From contig OZ245999.1 in NCBI GenBank assembly GCA_965230265.1, positions 744,001 through 808,000 on the forward strand: a stretch of DNA of 64,000 bases, given 5' to 3'. Shown piece by piece: positions 52,481 through 61,257 of the stretch. Numbering within the stretch: the stretch's first letter is position 1; each line of letters starts with the position of its first letter. A program made the translations under genes and the position numbers. The notes under the pieces were generated by a model. It saw only the letters and a program-made list of their open reading frames with translations. It was not told the origin of the DNA and made no database searches. This DNA is from JAJFKX01 sp965230265 (GTDB lineage Bacteria > Pseudomonadota > Gammaproteobacteria > Xanthomonadales > Wenzhouxiangellaceae).

Positions 52481-53077
52481 TTAACCGGTACGGTGCTTGC
52501 CGCCCGTCCATCCACCCGATGCCAATACTCTTTCGCCCATCGCGATGGGTGATTCTTCCAGTTCGGTGGCCATTGAGTCGTTCCAGCGGTTCAAAAAACC
52601 ATACAGGCTGACAACGCCGAGTATTTCTACAATTTGATCATCACTCCAATGTTCACGCATGCGCTGCATTAAGGCGGCATCGACAGCATTGGGCACACTG
52701 CCAGCCGCCAATGCGTATTCCAGGGCAACGCGTTCAGCATCGCTGTATAGAGAATGGGTCTGATATTCCCAGATAGCGTCCAGTTTTTCCTGGCTGATTC
52801 CGTGAATTTTAGCTGCAACCAATGAGTGTGCTTCGCAATATTGGCAACCTACGGCACGGCTGGAAAAGTGTGCCAATAAGCGTTTAAAACCCAGATCAAC
52901 TTCTCCGTCAGGTGCCATTACGCCTTTGGTCAGTTCAGCAAATCCACGGACCATCGCTGGCCGGCGTTGCATGGTCAGTAAACTATTTGGAACAAAGCCC
53001 AAAATACGTTCAAAAACAGCAAAGTGTTCGGCAAGCTCCGGTGTATGGTCGGCGGGTAGTGGTGATAAGTGCGGCAT
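52481..53077 (-). CDS. AhpD-like carboxymuconolactone-decarboxylase-family protein
   Basis: A 198-residue soluble alpha-helical protein. The CxxCxxxH motif CQYCEAHS (Cys78, Cys81, His84) is the redox centre of AhpD-type peroxidase partners. Helix-rich flanking segments (FKRLLAHFSSRAVG and EILGVVSLYGFLNRWNDSM) match the carboxymuconolactone-decarboxylase fold. It probably acts in peroxide or alkyl-hydroperoxide removal, with its own reductase system unknown. It stands alone, convergent with rpoH and divergent from the operon at 53.3 kb. Confidence 0.85.
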   Translation of the reverse strand: MPHLSPLPADHTPELAEHFAVFERILGFVPNSLLTMQRRPAMVRGFAELTKGVMAPDGEVDLGFKRLLAHFSSRAVGCQYCEAHSLVAAKIHGISQEKLDAIWEYQTHSLYSDAERVALEYALAAGSVPNAVDAALMQRMREHWSDDQIVEILGVVSLYGFLNRWNDSMATELEESPIAMGERVLASGGWTGGKHRTG

Positions 53078-53308
53078 TGATCAATCCTGTGAGGTCAAAA
53101 TCCAAATTATCGCATGATTTTGTGTATTAGCGTTGATCGAGGGTTTGTGATAATCGGTTTAGAAGTCTTGAAATAGTCTGTGACAAAAAAATTCTCGAAA
53201 ATCAGATATACTCCGCTCGTCAGAAATATCGAATATTCTGTTTGGGGTAAGTGAATAACGCATCCGATTTTTGGGAAACCAAAAAAAGCTTTATTTATAT
53301 ACCGAGTC

Positions 53309-53327
53309 AAGGTTCATGATGAACCTT
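53309..53327. promoter_or_regulatory. 19-base palindrome upstream of the chaperone-usher-like operon
   Basis: AAGGTTCAT, a central G, and ATGAACCTT form a perfect 9-bp dyad 20 bases before the first ATG of the operon. A weak -10-like TTATAT lies just upstream (53295-53300). It could be an operator or a hairpin that modulates the first gene's ribosome-binding site (GGAG at 53337-53340). Confidence 0.4.
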
Positions 53328-53347
53328 AATAGTGATGGAGAACTGAT

Positions 53348-53965
53348 ATGCGTTTATGGTTAATAGTAGCTTTTGCTACGGTTATTGGGTACGGAACTAT
53401 TGGTGCAGTGCATGCACAGATTGCAGTCGATGTGGATATTGATGTTGGCGCAATCACCATACTAAGTTCATTTACAGATGTTGACGTGGTTATCCCGGAT
53501 ACCGCATTGGCTGCCTTGCTGACCACATCAGAACCCAATTGTGCACCCGGTACGAATTCGATTGAGTGCGATGAGCTGGGTGGTGCGGCCACCGCAACGG
53601 TTAATGGAGCGGCTCTGGAAGCTGATTTGGATATCGGCCCACAAGTACCATCGGCAACCTTTGGAGCAATTAATCTGACCTTATCCAATGTTTGGGCAGT
53701 GCGTGCTATTGGTGGCGGTTCGGCCAATACCACAGTCAGCGTGACTTTGGGAGGCAACCCATCATTGAGCAACGGGACATCTATCATTGATGTAACGGCG
53801 GCTTCAGTGGCTCCAGCAACATTTACTGACCCTGGCCTGAGCACACCACAGTTGGGTGATGTAACCCTGACCCTGGACTTTTCACAAACGACCAGTGATG
53901 GCCTGCATGATGATGGTTCGGATGCAGGTGACGAAGTGTATGTCATCGAAGTAACTGCGACTTAG
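53348..53965 (+). CDS. Secreted acidic beta-rich protein, candidate major subunit of a surface structure
   Basis: A 205-residue protein with a signal peptide (MRLWLIVAFATVIGYGTIGAVHA). The mature part contains no lysine and very few arginines, and is rich in D, T, V, A and G. Alternating strands (IAVDVDIDVGAITILS, ATATVNGAALEADLDI, TVSVTLGG, DVTLTLDF, EVYVIEV) suggest an Ig-like pilin fold. One pair of cysteines (near NCAPG and IECDE) could close a disulfide. It is the first gene of the operon with a good GGAG site 8 bases before the ATG, and a strong hairpin follows. By analogy with fimbrial operons it may be the abundant subunit. No family was recognised. Confidence 0.6.
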   Translation: MRLWLIVAFATVIGYGTIGAVHAQIAVDVDIDVGAITILSSFTDVDVVIPDTALAALLTTSEPNCAPGTNSIECDELGGAATATVNGAALEADLDIGPQVPSATFGAINLTLSNVWAVRAIGGGSANTTVSVTLGGNPSLSNGTSIIDVTAASVAPATFTDPGLSTPQLGDVTLTLDFSQTTSDGLHDDGSDAGDEVYVIEVTAT

Positions 53966-54005
53966 CGGTCAATAATTTTCATTAGGTACACGTGATATGT
54001 CATAA

Positions 54006-54026
54006 CCATCAGCCTGCGGCTGATGG
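54006..54026 (+). other. 9-bp hairpin between the first and second genes of the chaperone-usher-like operon
   Basis: CCATCAGCC / GGCTGATGG with a TGC loop, not followed by a T-run. Such a stem after the first gene can stabilise the upstream message and reduce read-through, giving the first product in excess. Confidence 0.6.
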
Positions 54027-54047
54027 CTGGCTTAAGTGTGGCTGTCA

Positions 54048-54683
54048 ATGATGGATTTATCAGTATTATCTGCTGGCCAGACAGTCAGTTGCTGGCGGAA
54101 ATTTGTGTTGCTGTTTGGCCTGCTGGTTGGCTCTACTGGGGCAATAGCACAATCGTTAAACACACAGCCTACGCCAGCACAATCGGTGCTTGGGTTGAGT
54201 GCGCAACAAGTTGATGTGCGATTGGACCTGATTGGTGGAACACAATACCGATTGACGCAAGTCAGCATTCACGATTTAGGCTTGGCAAGCCAACAACGAC
54301 TCACTCAGTCGCCAGGAGAGGTGGTAGCCAGTGTCACCGGCAATGGTTTGTCAGCAAGTTTTAGCCTTCCTGTGCAGCCACTTGCGCCAGTCATAACCCG
54401 AAATATTGGAAGAGTTTGGAGAGTATCCAGTCCAGCAGATCAACCGGTGGGTTTCCCGCCGGTCAGCATTCGTTGGGATGATGATAAGCAGTCTATGTCA
54501 GCCAGTGATGGCGGTAATCGATTGCCTGTTAGGTTAGAGCCCGTGGTTCAAGATCATGGCTTTGATCAGGAGACTGGCATGGAATATTGGGAGGGCGGGG
54601 TGAATCTGCAAATTCCGGTGGATCAACTGCGCGGTGATGTGCGCTATTCAGGACGTTTACTCATCTTTATGGAGAATCTGTGA
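54048..54683 (+). CDS. Secreted hypothetical protein of the chaperone-usher-like operon
   Basis: A 211-residue protein (starts at 54036, 54048 and 54051 are all possible). A signal peptide is present (ending near LLVGSTGAIAQ). The mature part is beta-rich and ends with GGVNLQIPVDQLRGDVRYSGRLLIFME, a pattern like the terminal strands of pilin or CFA/I-type subunits. It might be a minor subunit or an adaptor. The stop overlaps the next gene's start (TGATG), so the two are translationally coupled. No family was recognised with confidence. Confidence 0.6.
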   Translation: MMDLSVLSAGQTVSCWRKFVLLFGLLVGSTGAIAQSLNTQPTPAQSVLGLSAQQVDVRLDLIGGTQYRLTQVSIHDLGLASQQRLTQSPGEVVASVTGNGLSASFSLPVQPLAPVITRNIGRVWRVSSPADQPVGFPPVSIRWDDDKQSMSASDGGNRLPVRLEPVVQDHGFDQETGMEYWEGGVNLQIPVDQLRGDVRYSGRLLIFMENL

Positions 54684-55555
54684 TGTCGATCTGTTACCAG
54701 TCAAGCCATCGTTGGCGATACTGTTGCCGTGTGTTGTTATGGTGCTTGGTGCTGACTGGGCAGGTAGCCTTGGCGCAAATTGGAATCAGCCCACAGTATT
54801 ATGATATTGCACTGGAAGATGGCAAGAAAAGCCATAATTTCCGGCTGTTTAATCTGGGGGATGCGGATGTTGAAATACAGGTATCGGTAGCCAACTGGTC
54901 GATGGATGATAGCAACCGGGCACAGATTGTCCCCAGTTCTCCACAATCACTGGATCAATGGATGATCATCAATCCATTGCGATTTACTATTCCCGCTGGC
55001 CAATCTCAAGCGGTTAGGTTTGCCATACGTCCAGCGCTGGTGCTTGATGAAGGTGAGCACCGAGCAATGGTGTATTTTGATGAAGTACTGCCACCTGATA
55101 CAGCGCCGGGGCAGGCCAATTTACGTTCACGTTTCCGCCTGGGTGCAGCAGTATACGGTCAAATGGGCCAGGTGAGCCGCACAGCGGAGTTTGGTGGCGT
55201 AGAGCTGCGACAAAACAATGCTTTGATACGCTTGACCAATACCGGTAGTGCGAACGTCAGAATGAAGGGGCATTGGAGCTTGTGGGCAGCTGATCAATTT
55301 CCCGGGCTGGATGATGAACAAGTCATACATACACAATTAAAACAGGCAATGCCAGCCGGAATGCTGGCGGCTGGCGTGTTACCAACAACTCCGGTATTGC
55401 CCGGGGATTCACGTCAAATCGTTATGCCGTTAACCAATTTGGAAATCGACCAAGTTGCCACTTCAGCGGTTCTGGTGCTGAAGGGTACGTTGGGAGAGGG
55501 GTATTTGCATGAAGCAATTCCGGTTATTGTTCCGGGGCAAACAGCGGAGCAGTAA
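54683..55555 (+). CDS. PapD-like periplasmic pilus chaperone
   Basis: A 290-residue protein with a signal peptide (ending near LVLTGQVALA). It has the two-domain immunoglobulin layout of fimbrial chaperones: IGISPQYYDIALEDGKKSHNFRLFNLGD with the G1-like conserved strands, the hydrophobic block LRFTIPAGQSQAVRFAIRP, and R-A-M-V-Y-F-D-E-V-L. Chaperones of this type complete the fold of pilin subunits by donor-strand complementation and hand them to the usher. It is about 40-50 residues longer than PapD or FimC. ATG 54683 with GGAG 8 bases upstream is preferred to GTG 54680. Its 3' end overlaps the usher gene by 47 bases. Confidence 0.7.
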   Translation: MSICYQSSHRWRYCCRVLLWCLVLTGQVALAQIGISPQYYDIALEDGKKSHNFRLFNLGDADVEIQVSVANWSMDDSNRAQIVPSSPQSLDQWMIINPLRFTIPAGQSQAVRFAIRPALVLDEGEHRAMVYFDEVLPPDTAPGQANLRSRFRLGAAVYGQMGQVSRTAEFGGVELRQNNALIRLTNTGSANVRMKGHWSLWAADQFPGLDDEQVIHTQLKQAMPAGMLAAGVLPTTPVLPGDSRQIVMPLTNLEIDQVATSAVLVLKGTLGEGYLHEAIPVIVPGQTAEQ

Positions 55556-58142
55556 GTTCCACAGTATGCACGGTTCTCCAATCACCGTTTGCTGGTGGTT
55601 AGGGGTGATATGGAGCATGCTGCTCTGTATTAACTGCCAGGCAGCGATGACGTTGACTGCAGACACTACATGGGCCGGACAGACACCTGAGATCATGCTG
55701 GCTGGCGTGATCGTCAATAAAACCGATACCGGTAACGCAGTACTATTGGCTGTACTGCCAGCTGATGGCATGGTTGCAGTAAAGCTGAATGATTTTTGCC
55801 AGGCGGTTAGCATTGGTCTGGAGTCTGGCGACAGGCAGGAAACACTGATGACGCCAATCGGCCATGCAGTGATACCGCATAACCAATTGCTGTGGCTGAA
55901 TGATAGCTGGTATGTGTCTTTGCCTGTGCTTGAGAAACACCTGTTTAGTAAGTTGGGTTTTAGCGCAGCCGAATTGGCGATTATGTTTAAACCTGCCTGG
56001 CCATATCTGGCCATTCCGGCAGAGGCAAAAATTATCCAGCCACAGACCCGGTTACCATTAGGGGGTATTAGAGCACCGAAAGTATCACTGTCTCGCTTTC
56101 GTACGGAGCTGCAATATCAGTTTCGAGACCCCCAGGACACCACGTTTTCCACAACCGATGTGGGTGGTACAGCCTTTGGGGGACTATGGCAGGCTCGTTA
56201 TCGTAATTACCTGGAAGGCGATGGCCGGCTAGAAGATTACACCTATTTATTGCCAGGCCGTAATCAGCGGGTATTGTTGGGTAACCAGAGTGTATCGGTG
56301 ACCCCGTTATTGCGTGGTTTTGAGTTTACAGGGGCACAATATGCCTGGACCAATCAACCCGAATTGCTGCTGAATGGAAACCTGCAGGTCAATCAGTTAA
56401 TTTCCAGCCCATTCAATGCAGTACAGAACATCAACGGGCAGGGCGGGCCACCAGGTGGTATCGCTGAGCTGCGTCTTGATGGCCGGGTTGTCGCACGTGA
56501 AATTGTACGGTTGGATGGCAGCTATCTGTTTCCTGAGGTAGAACTGGGCAGCTTTGGCGAGCAATTGATTGAGGTATGGTTATATCGGAACCGTAACGAT
56601 AGCAGCCCGGAACAAATCATAGATCACTCACAGTTTGTCAGTAGCCAGACATTGCCGGCAGGCACTTTGCTGCAGCACGCAGGAGTGGGTATTGAGGGCA
56701 ATTTAATCGAAGGTGATCAAGGTGATCAGGGTCTCGCGGGGTTTTATCAGGCTCGTTATGCACCTACCGATAGCCTGGTATTTGATGTGGCTTATCAAGG
56801 TGCTCGAGATGAACATGCTGGTGCGGTCAATGCTTTGGCCAGTTTGGGACGTTATGGCGGTTTGGTGGAAGCAGGTGTGGCCAGTGACGGTGATAGCCAA
56901 GCCTGGTCAGCAGAAATACAAAACCAGATCGGCGGCTGGTTTTGGCGTGGTGCATTGCGGCATGAAGATGGTGGTTTCCTGGATCGTGTACAGGACTTCG
57001 ATAATCGTTTTATAGAGGCCGGTTATGGTGTTGGCCGCAGCTTGCAGGTATCCATTATTGCCCGAGACCTGGACGATGAATTGCGTGATTTTGCCTATGT
57101 TCTGCCAACAGTAAGCTGGCGGCCCAGCAGCAGTTTTTCATTGCGTCTGCGCCCCGATTTTGAAGGTGACTACACCCTGACCAGTTTTTGGAGCATTACC
57201 CCCCGGCAAAGGTTTTTTGCCAGCCTTAACGAAGAACTCAGCACTGCCCGTTGGGATTATGAAACCGGTGAGCGGCGACGGCTTTCGGTGCAAGGCGTGC
57301 ATCGTGAAGGCAGTGGCAGCAGTGTTGGCGTAGTTTGGCAGCAGTTTCGCACCGGAGTGCGCGAACTGGGCTGGGGTGCGGGCCTGTTTTATGGCAGTGG
57401 TAGCGCCGGGTTCCTGGCGCAGATGGAATACGAATGGACGCCAGGTTTTTATACCCGGGCAGAAATTTTTCGTGATCCACTCAACCAGGTCAATGGCAGC
57501 ACAGATACGGTGTACACACTTTCCACAGTGATTGATCTTGCATTGTTCAATGGAGGCGTGGCACGAGGGAATTTCCGGCGTGAGCTGCTGAATGCAGGTG
57601 CGGTTGCCGGCAGTTTGAAGATCCCTGGTGATTATTTCAACGGAGACCTGGCTGGCATCGGCATATTGATTGATGGTCAATTGCGTGGGCGTACCCAAGT
57701 CGGTGGCGATTATGCAATACAGACTTTGCCGCCGGGTATCTATCAGGTGCGATTGGACATCGGTGAGTTACCACTGGAGTTAACGCCGGTTAATCAGGTG
57801 TTTTGGGCTGAAGTTGATGGTGGCGCTTTGACCCAGGTCGACTTTGAACTACAGCTTCAATTGGGTTTTGCCGGGCAGGTAACAGATGCACACGGGCAGC
57901 CATTGGCGCAGGTTGTTGTAGAAATCACACCAGTTAATGGTGGTGATGCGATACGGGTTGAAACCAATCAGTTCGGTTATTACCGGATAGACGGATTGTC
58001 ACCGGGTAAATACCTGGCAGCAATCATCAGCAAGATGGATCAGCCTCAAGCGGATGATATCGGCAGAAACCCTGTTACTAAAAACGTGCGGGCAGTCGAA
58101 TTGGTTAATCAGTTTTTATTTACCCAGGATATTCGGCTATAG
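55509..58142 (+). CDS. Usher-like outer-membrane assembly protein
   Basis: An 877-residue protein. The start at ATG 55509 is fixed by a strong GGAGAGGGG 7 bases upstream, although it lies within the chaperone gene; the signal-like hydrophobic stretch follows at about 27-45. The central part (about 190-690) alternates short amphipathic strands with aromatic ends, as in a beta-barrel. Inside it, LDGRVVAREIVRLDGSYLFPEVEL looks like an usher plug domain. The C-terminus has two transthyretin-like/carboxypeptidase-regulatory domains (about 705-785 and 790-865, for example GFAGQVTDAHGQPLAQVVVEI and FGYYRIDGLSPGKYLAAI), like usher CTDs. It should secrete and polymerise subunits delivered by the chaperone. 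It is very divergent from Fim/Pap ushers. Confidence 0.7.
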   Translation: MKQFRLLFRGKQRSSKFHSMHGSPITVCWWLGVIWSMLLCINCQAAMTLTADTTWAGQTPEIMLAGVIVNKTDTGNAVLLAVLPADGMVAVKLNDFCQAVSIGLESGDRQETLMTPIGHAVIPHNQLLWLNDSWYVSLPVLEKHLFSKLGFSAAELAIMFKPAWPYLAIPAEAKIIQPQTRLPLGGIRAPKVSLSRFRTELQYQFRDPQDTTFSTTDVGGTAFGGLWQARYRNYLEGDGRLEDYTYLLPGRNQRVLLGNQSVSVTPLLRGFEFTGAQYAWTNQPELLLNGNLQVNQLISSPFNAVQNINGQGGPPGGIAELRLDGRVVAREIVRLDGSYLFPEVELGSFGEQLIEVWLYRNRNDSSPEQIIDHSQFVSSQTLPAGTLLQHAGVGIEGNLIEGDQGDQGLAGFYQARYAPTDSLVFDVAYQGARDEHAGAVNALASLGRYGGLVEAGVASDGDSQAWSAEIQNQIGGWFWRGALRHEDGGFLDRVQDFDNRFIEAGYGVGRSLQVSIIARDLDDELRDFAYVLPTVSWRPSSSFSLRLRPDFEGDYTLTSFWSITPRQRFFASLNEELSTARWDYETGERRRLSVQGVHREGSGSSVGVVWQQFRTGVRELGWGAGLFYGSGSAGFLAQMEYEWTPGFYTRAEIFRDPLNQVNGSTDTVYTLSTVIDLALFNGGVARGNFRRELLNAGAVAGSLKIPGDYFNGDLAGIGILIDGQLRGRTQVGGDYAIQTLPPGIYQVRLDIGELPLELTPVNQVFWAEVDGGALTQVDFELQLQLGFAGQVTDAHGQPLAQVVVEITPVNGGDAIRVETNQFGYYRIDGLSPGKYLAAIISKMDQPQADDIGRNPVTKNVRAVELVNQFLFTQDIRL

Positions 58143-58177
58143 GCAGCGTGCTGAACTGAATGGTGAGGGATATTGAA

Positions 58178-60001
58178 ATGATAATTTGTAGGCGATTGTT
58201 GATCGATAGACAGGCATGGTGTGGGTTAACCCTGATGCTGGTTGGTAACCTGGGCTTCACACAAACCACCCCCAACAATGGCAGTTTTGAAAATGGTCTG
58301 ACTGACTGGACACTGGCTGGAATTATGCGAGCGGAAAGTTTGGCCAGTGCCAATTTTAATCCTGCAATTGATGCCACCGATGGTTCGCGTGTGGGTTTTT
58401 TATCGAATGGGCCGGGCAATGCACCTGGAGGTGGGGCGCAACAGCTTGATGGTAATGCAGTGAATGATTTCGATGCCAGTATGTTGCGTACCAATCTCAG
58501 CTTTAATCTGTTTCCGGCAATGCTGCGATTTGACTGGAACTTTTTTTCAACAGAGCAAAACCAGGCGGCTTTCTTCGATGATTTTTTTGCCGTTTTAATC
58601 GATGACAACATCGTCTTTGGTCGCAGTGCGGCTAAAGCAGTGCCTGGTGTTTCACCACTGGCTGATGCACCTGCCGGTCCAGCCGGAGCACAAATGGTCA
58701 ACAGCCCCGGGGTAACTGATGGCACTTTTTCCAATTTTCAGTTTGCTGGCTGGCAGAGTGAATGTATTGGCATAGCCAATGCAATGCCTGGTCAGAATGA
58801 CTTTCAGTTGGATCTGCTGGTGGCAGACCAGGGCGATGCAGGCTTTGATACTGGTGTGGCCTTTGACAATATCCGTGTGGATTCAGCCTGTGGAGACCCT
58901 GGTGATGTGACGTTGACGCAGGTAACCAACTCGTCAACAACTCAAGTTGAGCAAAAAGATGGCACATTTATCGCCCGGCCTGCTGTTAACCGGGCAGTGG
59001 TTGCTGATGCTGATGGCAGCACTATCGGCTTTATTGCCCAGGGTGATTTTGCTGGCAACAATCCCAGCTTTCTGGAGCAGGTATTTGTGTTCGAGAATGG
59101 TCTATTGCAGCGTAGTACAGTGCTCACTGGTGATGAAGTGCAAAATATGGATATCAGTCCAAATGGCCGTTGGATTGTCTTCGCAGCGCGGCAGAATGCT
59201 GCCGATAACCTGGAGATCTTCAGGTTGGATAACAACAATGGCAACCTGCTAACAATTACCACAACCACCGATTGTGACAATACCAACCCTACAGTAAATG
59301 CCAATGGGCGCAGAATCGGTTTTTTATCCACTTGCGGTAACGAGATAGCCGCTGGATTTAATGCCGATGGTAACCGTGAAGTAGTGATCTGGAACAATGG
59401 TAGTTTTGTCCCATTAGAAACCACCGGTTGTAGTAGTTTCCGTCCTGCAACGCGCACCAACAATAATGGTCAGCATATTGCTTTTGCTTCCGATTGTGAT
59501 TTGATTGGCGACAACGCTGACGGGAATATTGAGATATACCGTTTAAACCGCACCAATATGACCATCGATCAGATCACCGACACCACTGGAGTAACCAATC
59601 TGGATAGCGTTGATATTAATAACGCTGGCAATTTGGTGGCGTATATTAGTACCGATATTGCCGGTAATCGGGTGATTCAATTGTGGGATGCCAATACCGG
59701 CTCCGCACAATTGATCGGTAACAGTACACTTAATCCGGTGATTGCTTTGAATATGCAACCTGTAGCAACACCGACAGCCATTAGCTTTGAACGACTGGAT
59801 ATTTTTACCGGTGAGGTGATTGCAGCACAGGTGGATATCAACAGTCAGGTGATCACCGAGGTGGCTCGTGGGCTTAGTATTTCCGGTACTGCCGCCAGTG
59901 TTAATGCCGGGGTTCCTATTGTTCATATCGCTGCCGGCGATGACTTGATCGGTCTAAATAGTGACGTCAACCCGGAAATATTTAGCGGGAGGGTGGAATA
60001 A
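58178..60001 (+). CDS. Large secreted protein with N-terminal beta-sandwich and TolB/PD40-like propeller
   Basis: A 607-residue secreted protein. The start at ATG 58178 has GAGGG 9 bases upstream; the frame continues to 58160 without support. After the signal peptide, residues 30-230 form a carbohydrate-binding- or choice-of-anchor-like unit (NGSFENGLTDWTLAG, DGSRVGFLSNGPG, VAFDNIRVDSACGD). Residues about 255-600 contain repeating units of the PD40/TolB propeller kind (MDISPNGRWIVFAARQ, TVNANGRRIGFLSTCG, NNNGQHIAFASDC). It may be the tip adhesin or an accessory exported by the usher (inference). A TAATG junction couples it to the next gene. Confidence 0.6.
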   Translation: MIICRRLLIDRQAWCGLTLMLVGNLGFTQTTPNNGSFENGLTDWTLAGIMRAESLASANFNPAIDATDGSRVGFLSNGPGNAPGGGAQQLDGNAVNDFDASMLRTNLSFNLFPAMLRFDWNFFSTEQNQAAFFDDFFAVLIDDNIVFGRSAAKAVPGVSPLADAPAGPAGAQMVNSPGVTDGTFSNFQFAGWQSECIGIANAMPGQNDFQLDLLVADQGDAGFDTGVAFDNIRVDSACGDPGDVTLTQVTNSSTTQVEQKDGTFIARPAVNRAVVADADGSTIGFIAQGDFAGNNPSFLEQVFVFENGLLQRSTVLTGDEVQNMDISPNGRWIVFAARQNAADNLEIFRLDNNNGNLLTITTTTDCDNTNPTVNANGRRIGFLSTCGNEIAAGFNADGNREVVIWNNGSFVPLETTGCSSFRPATRTNNNGQHIAFASDCDLIGDNADGNIEIYRLNRTNMTIDQITDTTGVTNLDSVDINNAGNLVAYISTDIAGNRVIQLWDANTGSAQLIGNSTLNPVIALNMQPVATPTAISFERLDIFTGEVIAAQVDINSQVITEVARGLSISGTAASVNAGVPIVHIAAGDDLIGLNSDVNPEIFSGRVE

Positions 60002-60783
60002 TGCGTTACCTCATTAGCCTATTGACGGTGATGTTTTGCCTGAGTAATGCCGGTGCACAGCGCAGTATCAGTTTTTCTGGCGATACTTTCGGTTACCAAA
60101 ACAGTACAAGCTGTGATTTGACTGCCATTGATATCAGTACCAGTGGACAAGCGCTGGTTTTTACTGATGCCAATGGTATGCCTGTTAGTGATGATGGCGC
60201 TGCAGTGGTGTTGTTGCCGTCCCCGGTTGAGTTTTACCAGCAGCAATACAATCGCTTACTGGTTTCCAGCAATGGTTATGTGACGTTTGCCAATAATGAC
60301 AGCGCAGACAATGGCATGGATTTTAGTAATGACTGTCCATTACCGGCGGTGCCAGATAACGGTGCATCGGAGCTGGCACGAATTGCGATACTACATGATG
60401 ATCTTGAGGGCGTCAGTCCACAGGCCGAGGTCTATCAGCAGTTTATGACGCCTTGTCCACGGCCAGGTCTATTGGCAGATGAAGGTTGCCAAATTGTGCA
60501 ATGGCAGAACTGGAGTTACCGAGGTCAATCGGGGCAGGGTGATGTGATATTCCAGTTGTTGCTGTATCCGGCAGGTCGTCAGATTGTAATGCAATACCCC
60601 GGGAGCAATCACACGACTGTTTCAGCCACTATTGGCCTACAGTCCAGTGCTGCATTTTCGGCGTTTAATCAGGGCTGTAATCAGCCACAAATCATTCCGA
60701 CCAGCGGCGCCATTTGTCTGGATCACCCGTTAGAGGCAGAGGTTTTATCCCGTTATGGTTTTGAGCCGTTTAGCTTGCAGTGA
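60001..60783 (+). CDS. Secreted nidogen-like hypothetical protein, last gene of the chaperone-usher-like operon
   Basis: A 260-residue secreted protein with a signal peptide (MRYLISLLTVMFCLSNAGA). The pattern NRLLVSSNGYVTFANNDS, then ARIAILHDDLEG, GCQIVQWQNWSYRG, DVIFQLLLYPAGRQIVMQY and SATIGLQSS resembles NIDO/nidogen-like or related secreted domains of marine bacteria. Several cysteines occur, probably in disulfides. The start codon overlaps the preceding stop (TAATG), and GGAGGG precedes it. Its role in the surface structure is unknown; adhesion or capping is possible. A hairpin follows the gene. Confidence 0.6.
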   Translation: MRYLISLLTVMFCLSNAGAQRSISFSGDTFGYQNSTSCDLTAIDISTSGQALVFTDANGMPVSDDGAAVVLLPSPVEFYQQQYNRLLVSSNGYVTFANNDSADNGMDFSNDCPLPAVPDNGASELARIAILHDDLEGVSPQAEVYQQFMTPCPRPGLLADEGCQIVQWQNWSYRGQSGQGDVIFQLLLYPAGRQIVMQYPGSNHTTVSATIGLQSSAAFSAFNQGCNQPQIIPTSGAICLDHPLEAEVLSRYGFEPFSLQ

Positions 60784-60802
60784 TTTAATAGCCATAACCC
60801 AA

Positions 60803-60830
60803 TAACCCGACAGTTTTTGCTGTCGGGTTA
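60803..60830. terminator. Hairpin at the end of the chaperone-usher-like operon
   Basis: An 11-bp perfect inverted repeat (TAACCCGACAG / CTGTCGGGTTA) with a 6-base loop, 20 bases after the stop. Only a short T-rich stretch follows, so it may need other factors to terminate. Confidence 0.6.
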
Positions 60831-60874
60831 ACGGTTTCAGGGTTGGCCTGATGGAAGTCGGCGGTTAATGAGAG

Positions 60875-61090
60875 TTAATGCTGATAGCGCCTACGAGGCG
60901 GATCAAACATAGCTGCATCAATAATTGACCACAGGTGGATGATCCAGCCCAGTAATATCACCCAAAGCACTGCTGCCAGGACAAACATAAATCCGGCGAG
61001 TATCCAGCGGCCTTGAAGTAATTGGCCTAGTCCAGGAATAAAGAAACTGGCCAAAGCAGCGATAACATTGCCTGTTGATCCTTGTCCCAT
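60875..61090 (-). CDS. Small membrane protein with TM2-like double helix
   Basis: A 71-residue protein with two hydrophobic helices (about 8-26 and 30-52) around the short GLGQLLQGRW turn, similar to TM2-type or YqaE-like small membrane proteins. It ends in a basic tail (PPRRRYQH). The start at the ATG at 61088-61090 has AGGAGG 6 bases upstream, which rules out the longer frame to 61117. It is convergent with the operon on the left. Function is unknown. Confidence 0.7.
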   Translation of the reverse strand: MGQGSTGNVIAALASFFIPGLGQLLQGRWILAGFMFVLAAVLWVILLGWIIHLWSIIDAAMFDPPRRRYQH

Positions 61091-61257
61091 ATCAATCCTC
61101 CTATGTGAATGTAACAATTAATGCAATTTTCATGCCAAAAACAACAAAATCTATTCACAAAATTTAGGGCACTTAACGCCTGGAAAGCGGCGTTGGTGTA
61201 TGTTTTTTACTAAAAGCTGGTAAAAATGACCAAATTTCAAACATCGCCCAGGTAAGC

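Noticed and set aside
53326..53946. 206-residue open frame on the minus strand opposite the first chaperone-usher-operon gene
   Set aside because: It is the antisense shadow of a gene with signal peptide, ribosome-binding site and operon context. Its own sequence is low-complexity and has no start signal.
58120..58734. 204-residue minus-strand open frame opposite the TolB-like gene
   Set aside because: It overlaps a well-supported plus-strand gene and has no recognisable features.
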